Positions 59,864 to 64,000 of a stretch of 64,000 nucleotides of DNA are shown piece by piece (the stretch's first letter is position 1; each line of letters opens with the position of its first letter). The notes beneath the pieces are model-generated. The model saw only the letters and a list, made by a program, of their open reading frames with translations, did no database searches and was not told the origin of the DNA. The translations under genes were made by a program, and so were the position numbers. Source of the stretch: Streptomyces altiplanensis (GTDB lineage Bacteria; Actinomycetota; Actinomycetes; Streptomycetales; Streptomycetaceae); assembly GCA_003719395.1 (NCBI GenBank), contig RHMC01000014.1:1-64000 (forward strand), given 5' to 3'.

Positions 59864-60863
59864 CCCGCCCGCCCGCGGCCACCGTCGTCGAACATCGCCG
59901 CGAGACCGGCCTCCAGTCGCACCGCAGAGGTGAAACCGAGCTCGCGGGCCGCCTTGTCCGTGGAACAGGTCCACCCCGGGCAACGCCCCTCCACCGCCTT
60001 GTCCCGGTTGGCGGCCGGGAACGCCCCGGGGCCGCGCAGACGGGCGGCCGCCTCCAGCAGCCAGGCCACACCGTGTACGGCCGGGGCCGGGACCGGCACC
60101 ACCAGCGGGGGCCTGCGGCCCATCGCACGGGCCACTGCGGCGCACACACCGGCCCCACGAATGTTCCACCCCGTCGGAGACCGTGTACACGCCGGCCGCC
60201 GGATCGTCCCGGGACAGGGTCCCGCCGCGTTCCATCACCGCCTCCAGCGCGGCACACACGTCGTCGACATGTACCAGGGAGTACCGGCAGGTGCCCCTGC
60301 CCGGGCGAGGTGCGACGCCCGCCCGGACCATCGCTGCCAGGGCGGGGACGAAGGCCGGGTCGCCCGGCCCGTAGACGATCGGCGGGCGGACGACGACGGT
60401 CCGCAGGTCCGGCGCCAGCTCCCGGAGAGCCTGCTCCCCGGCGAGCTTGCTGCGGCCGTACGCGGAGACGGGGGCCGGAGGGTCCTCCTCTCGCCGGGGC
60501 CGGCCCGGAGCCGACGGGCCGGCGGCGGCGAGCGAGGAGCACAGGATCATCCGTGGCGGGGAGGAGAGTGCGGCGAGGTGCTCACCGAGCGCCGGGTACC
60601 CGTCGCGTTGACCCGGTCGAAACCCTCCGCGCGCGTGCCTTGACCACTCCGGCCAAGTGCAGCACGCACTCCGCGTCCCTGACTGCCTCGGCCAGGCCCT
60701 TTCCGTCGGCCAGGTCTCCTTGCACCAGGCGCACCTTCCGCGGAAGGACGCCGAGGCAGGATGTGGAGCGCACGATCGCCGTCACCTCGTGGTCGTGCGC
60801 CATGAGACGGCGGGTGAGCCGTCGGCCGATGAATCCCGTGGCGCCGGTGACCAGAACACGCAT
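59857..60863 (-). CDS. NAD-dependent epimerase/dehydratase or reductase (SDR extended), frameshifted
   Basis: About 330 aa. The Rossmann loop is MRVLVTGATGFIGRRLTRRL, then VQGDLADGKGLAEAVRDAEC and VLHLAGVVKA, RVNATGT, the active site PPAPVSAYGRSKLAGEQALR (Y-x3-K) and VVVRPPIVYGPGDPAFVPAL. Extended SDRs of this kind reduce or dehydrate sugar or beta-hydroxy acyl substrates. Frame shifts are near 60630 and 60165. It starts 10 nt after the acyltransferase stop, ATG at 60863 with GAGGA. Its stop overlaps the next gene start. Confidence 0.82.
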
Positions 60864-60872
60864 GGGCCGTCC

Positions 60873-62051
60873 TCAGTGGTTTCGCAGGGCTTGCTCGTAC
60901 GATCCGTGCCGCAGCTCGCGCCGGTAGATCCGGTACGTCTTGGTGCGGCGGCAGCCGGCCGCCCGCAGCGATCGGAGCGCCGGCTTGTTGCTGTCCAGGA
61001 CCCAGGAGATTTCGACAGCCTCGTAGCCCAGGCGGCGGGCGGCCCGCGCTTCTCCGCCAGGAGCACGGGAAGCACTCCTGAGTTCCGGAACTCCTCGACG
61101 ACGCCCAGCGCCATCAGCCGGCCGCGCCGGACCTGGCGTGACCGCGCGCAGCACCCGGGCCAGCCCCGTGGGCACACCCCACCGGTGCAGACGTCCTCCG
61201 GCGGCCCGGAAGGCCGGGGCCAGGTCCGGGAGGGTGAGGGAGAAACCCGCCGGCTCGCCCGCGACCTCGGCGATGAGAGCCAGTTCGGGGCGCAGCGCCG
61301 GACGCAACTGGTCCGCCAGGTGCTGGAACTCACGGCCCGTCATGGGGACGAAGCCCCAGTTGTCCTGCCAGGCGCGGTGATAGAGGTCGCGGATCCGCCG
61401 CATTTCGGTCGCGTAGTCGAGGACGTCGACGGTCCGGACGGTGATGTCGCCCCTCCGTACCGCAGCCGCCGCGACACGACCGAGGGCCTCGGGCTGTTTC
61501 GGCACGCATGCCCACTCCCAGGCGTGAAGGTCCTGGACGGCCGTGAAACCGCAGCTCTCGATCAACACGGGGGTGGACGGCGGGTTCCATGGCATGAGCA
61601 GGGCCGCCGGCAGGTCGAACCCGTCGACGAGGGCCCCGCACTCGTAGTTCGTCGAGAAGTTCACCGGGCCGACCATCGAGGTCATGTTCCGCTCGATGAG
61701 CCAGGAGCCGGCGGCCTGGAACAGCCGGCGGGCGACGTCGGGGTCGTCGACGCAGGTGAAGAGGCCGAAGAATCCGTCACGGGTTCCGTGGTGCCGGTTG
61801 AAGCGGGGGTTGTGCACCGCGGCGATGCGCCCCACCACCTGGCCGCCGCGGCGGGCGAGGTACAGCGCCACCTCGCCGAACGACAGGAACGGGTTCCGGG
61901 TGCGGGACAGCAGCCGGTACCGGTCCCGACGCAGCGGCGGGACCCAGCAGGCGTCCGCGCGGTGCAATGCGTACTCGCACTCGACGAAGGCCCTCCGCTG
62001 CGCCCGGCTGCGCACCGGAGACACCGTCACAATATCCACGAAACTGGACAA
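60873..62051 (-). CDS. Large GNAT-like N-acyltransferase (YghO-like), frameshifted
   Basis: About 390 aa, two GNAT-like lobes. The first includes YALHRADACWVPPLRRDRYR, FLSFGEVALYLARRGGQVVG, RDGFFGLFTCVDDPDVARRL and SMVGPVNFSTNYECGALVDG. The second includes ALIAEVAGEPAGFSLTLPDL, MALGVVEEFRNSGVLPVLLA (other frame) and RLGYEAVEISWVLDSNKPAL. This is a paralogue class known from lipid and natural product loci, often without known substrate. Shifts near 61130-61040. The start is TTG at 62051, or GTG at 62039/62030; there is no ribosome site, so it may be leaderless. Divergent from the fatty-acyl-AMP ligase, 101 bp apart. Confidence 0.72.
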   Translation of the reverse strand: MSSFVDIVTVSPVRSRAQRRAFVECEYALHRADACWVPPLRRDRYRLLSRTRNPFLSFGEVALYLARRGGQVVGRIAAVHNPRFNRHHGTRDGFFGLFTCVDDPDVARRLFQAAGSWLIERNMTSMVGPVNFSTNYECGALVDGFDLPAALLMPWNPPSTPVLIESCGFTAVQDLHAWEWACVPKQPEALGRVAAAAVRRGDITVRTVDVLDYATEMRRIRDLYHRAWQDNWGFVPMTGREFQHLADQLRPALRPELALIAEVAGEPAGFSLTLPDLAPAFRAAGGRLHRWGVPTGLARVLRAVTPGPARPADGAGRRRGVPELRSASRAPGGEARAARRLGYEAVEISWVLDSNKPALRSLRAAGCRRTKTYRIYRRELRHGSYEQALRNH

Positions 62052-62152
62052 TAGCAGACATAAGTCTGGCTAAATGGGCGCTCAGTCCGGACGCTCCCCG
62101 TCACGGTCGCCGACGCCGATCCCCTCGCACCCGAGCGTGAAGAGGTCACACC

Positions 62153-63964
62153 ATGCCCGACATCGACAGCGCCCTTCACAGCACCCTGATCGATGCGGTG
62201 TACGCCCACGCCCGCGACGGGGTCGCCGGCGAGTTGTGCGCGGCCGGCCATGGCGCGCATGCCGAGGAAGTGATCGACTACCGGACTTTCTGGTACCGGG
62301 CGGTGGAATGCGCCCTCGGTCTGCGACAGCACGGGGTGCGCACCGGTGATCACGTCGCACTGGTCATGCACACCACGCTCGAAACCATGATTGCGACCGT
62401 GGGTGTCCAGGCCGCAGGAGGTGTACTGGTGCCGCTGCGCGCCGTCGCACGTCCACGGCCCGGCAGTCAGCACGCCCACCGGGCCCGCGACGCCATGGCC
62501 CTGGGCAGGGCACGCTGGTGCCTGACTCCGCCCGGTGGTACGGACGCGTACGCCGGCCTGGCCCGCGACGCGGGACTGCCCACCGTCGCCCTGCCCGTGG
62601 GCGAGTTCGTCCCGGCCGCCCCGGCGCCCGTCTCCGCACCCGTGCCTCCGCCGCCGGTAGCGCTCGACCCGAACGGCGCAGCGCTGCTCCAGTTCAGCTC
62701 CGGGAGCACTTCCGCCCCCAAGGGCATCCTGCTCACGCACCGCAATCTCGCCGTCAACCTCACCGCGTTGAACGGCAGGGTGAGATACCACTGCGGGCGC
62801 GGGGTGTTCTGGCTTCCCCTGTCGCACGACATGGGCCTGATCGGCTGCTTCGCCAGCAGTCTGTTCTCAGGATCGTCGGTCCGGGCGCTGCCGCCGGAGT
62901 CCTTCGTCCGCGACCCGCTGCGCTGGATCACGGAGCTGTCCGACTTCCGCGCCACGCACACCGCGGGCCCCCCGTTCGGCTACGAACTGGCGGGACGCAG
63001 CGCGAGGGAGCGGTTCACCCGCCCCTCCGCCCTCGACCTGTCGGCCCTTGAGGTGGCCCTCATCGGCGCGGAGCGAATCAGCCCCGCCCTGTGCGCGGAA
63101 TTCGAGCGGGCGCTGGCCCCGCAGGGACTCAAGCCCCATGTGCTGCTCCCCGCCTACGGCCTCGCCGAGAACTGCGTCGCGGTGGCCGCCCGCAGGCCAC
63201 TCACTCCCACCACCGTACGGGTCTTCGACCGCCGAGCCCTGGGGGAAGGCCGGCTGGTCGCCACTGCGGCCCCGCACGGCGCCGCAGGTTCCCCTCCGGC
63301 CGGCACCCAGTCGTTGGTGGGCCACGGCACTGCCGTCATGGGGACACGGGTACGTGTCACGGCCCTCGACGGACGGCGGCGCGATGCGCTTCCGGACGGC
63401 TGTGTGGGCGAGATCCATGTCGGTGGAGAGGCCGCCACGGCCCGGATGGTGACCGACGGCCGATGGGAGCCCGTCCATCCCGACGGCTTCGTCCCCACCG
63501 GCGACCTCGGGGCGTATGTCGACGGCGAGCTCTTCGTCGTCGGCAGACTGAAGGAGACGTTCAAGCACGCCGGCATGGTGTACGCGCCCGGTGACCTGGA
63601 GGCGGTCGCCCTGGCGGCGTGCCCTCCTTCGGTAACGGCTGCGGTGGTCGTCCCGGTCACGCCGGAGGACGAAGCCGCCGAGAGCGTCGTCCTGTTCCTT
63701 GAGATCAGCGGCTCCCCGGTCTCCGCCGCGGGGGACGCCGGGCCCGGCGAGGACACGCCGGGCATCGCCGACACGGTACGCCTTGCCGTGCTGAGGGAAT
63801 TCGGCATGCCGGTCCGTGATGTCTTCGTCGTCGCCCGAGGCATGCTGCCACGGACCGCAAGCGGCAAGGTACAGCGCACACGACTCGCCGCCGCGTACGT
63901 TTCGCACGGGGCCGACGGAGTGCCCGGCAGGCGGCAACCGGATTCCTGCGATGTGGCCCCGTAG
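62153..63964 (+). CDS. Fatty-acyl-AMP ligase-like adenylating enzyme (FAAL family)
   Basis: Intact, 603 aa. The N-terminal domain has the P-loop LLQFSSGSTSAPKGILLTHR, LSHDMGLIGCFASSLFSGSS, LIGAERISPALCAEFERALA, LLPAYGLAENCVAVA and HPDGFVPTGDLGAYVDGELF. The C-terminal lobe has GRLKETFKHAGMVYAPGDLE and GMLPRTASGKVQRTRLAA with the catalytic Lys. The pattern fits FAAL rather than acyl-CoA ligase (YGLAEN, GRLKE, YAPGDLE). FAALs activate a fatty acid as AMP ester and pass it to an ACP of a PKS or NRPS. A GAAGAGG ribosome site precedes the ATG at 62153. The stop is 36 bp from the right edge, and partner ACP/PKS genes would lie beyond. Confidence 0.88.
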   Translation: MPDIDSALHSTLIDAVYAHARDGVAGELCAAGHGAHAEEVIDYRTFWYRAVECALGLRQHGVRTGDHVALVMHTTLETMIATVGVQAAGGVLVPLRAVARPRPGSQHAHRARDAMALGRARWCLTPPGGTDAYAGLARDAGLPTVALPVGEFVPAAPAPVSAPVPPPPVALDPNGAALLQFSSGSTSAPKGILLTHRNLAVNLTALNGRVRYHCGRGVFWLPLSHDMGLIGCFASSLFSGSSVRALPPESFVRDPLRWITELSDFRATHTAGPPFGYELAGRSARERFTRPSALDLSALEVALIGAERISPALCAEFERALAPQGLKPHVLLPAYGLAENCVAVAARRPLTPTTVRVFDRRALGEGRLVATAAPHGAAGSPPAGTQSLVGHGTAVMGTRVRVTALDGRRRDALPDGCVGEIHVGGEAATARMVTDGRWEPVHPDGFVPTGDLGAYVDGELFVVGRLKETFKHAGMVYAPGDLEAVALAACPPSVTAAVVVPVTPEDEAAESVVLFLEISGSPVSAAGDAGPGEDTPGIADTVRLAVLREFGMPVRDVFVVARGMLPRTASGKVQRTRLAAAYVSHGADGVPGRRQPDSCDVAP

Positions 63965-64000
63965 CCACATCACCACTTTCGATGGTCGCTGTGCGTAATA

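Overview
This 64 kb window looks like chromosomal DNA from a Streptomyces or close relative. It is very GC-rich, with G or C at almost every third codon position. It uses many GTG and TTG starts and GTGA/ATGA stop-start overlaps. The gene families are typical of the genus: SpoIIE-type phosphatases, a LAL regulator, an Rpf-like wall hydrolase with a c-di-AMP riboswitch, GlgA/GlgC, lipase maturation factor, DUF1990 and DUF5701. No tRNA, rRNA, CRISPR array, transposase or phage gene was seen. About half of the recognisable genes are split by one or more single-base frame changes, with conserved family sequence continuing on both sides. I treat these mostly as sequencing or assembly indels and annotate each as one gene with the approximate shift position. 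True relics lack whole blocks of the protein and are annotated separately as pseudogenes.

Layout. 1-10.5 kb: end of an anti-sigma-like gene; wax ester synthase/DGAT with an operator; PAS-GAF-PP2C phosphatase; a zinc/manganese efflux pair (CtpC-like P-type ATPase plus a PacL/DUF1490-like partner); and a YndJ-DUF1990-lipase maturation factor operon behind twin TTGAAC palindromes. 10.5-19 kb: zinc-ribbon SDR, glgC and glgA, FhuF-like 2Fe-2S protein, DMT permease, and a Rpf-LysM-M23 wall hydrolase. 19-28 kb: lipoprotein, AraC/GyrI regulator, racemase, Rpf/SLT-like protein under c-di-AMP riboswitch and probable Crp control, plus several gene relics (ATPase, 6-phosphogluconate dehydrogenase, nitrilase joined to permease).

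28-34 kb is a pectin degradation locus: pectate lyases PL1 and PL3, GH43 arabinanase, PL11 rhamnogalacturonan lyase and a GH12 relic, with several operators including a perfect CebR box. 34-40 kb: DoxX, TauE/SafE, then a TetR regulator divergent from an alpha/beta hydrolase, a Vgb-type streptogramin B lyase, a Vat-type streptogramin A acetyltransferase and DUF5701. The two streptogramin genes together could inactivate both components of these antibiotics. 40-52 kb: secreted subtilisin with P domain, LAL regulator, two large SpoIIE-family phosphatases in an overlapping pair, and an AGCS sodium/amino-acid symporter.

52.5-64 kb: NhaA relic, Dps, an HU-like protein without the DNA-binding arm, a CPA1 antiporter, then a probable lipid or acyl-chain biosynthetic locus: acyl-ACP desaturase, two acyl-CoA dehydrogenases, NAD-dependent epimerase/reductase, large GNAT-like protein and a divergent fatty-acyl-AMP ligase. 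The locus probably runs past the right edge. It is the best candidate here for an undescribed pathway.
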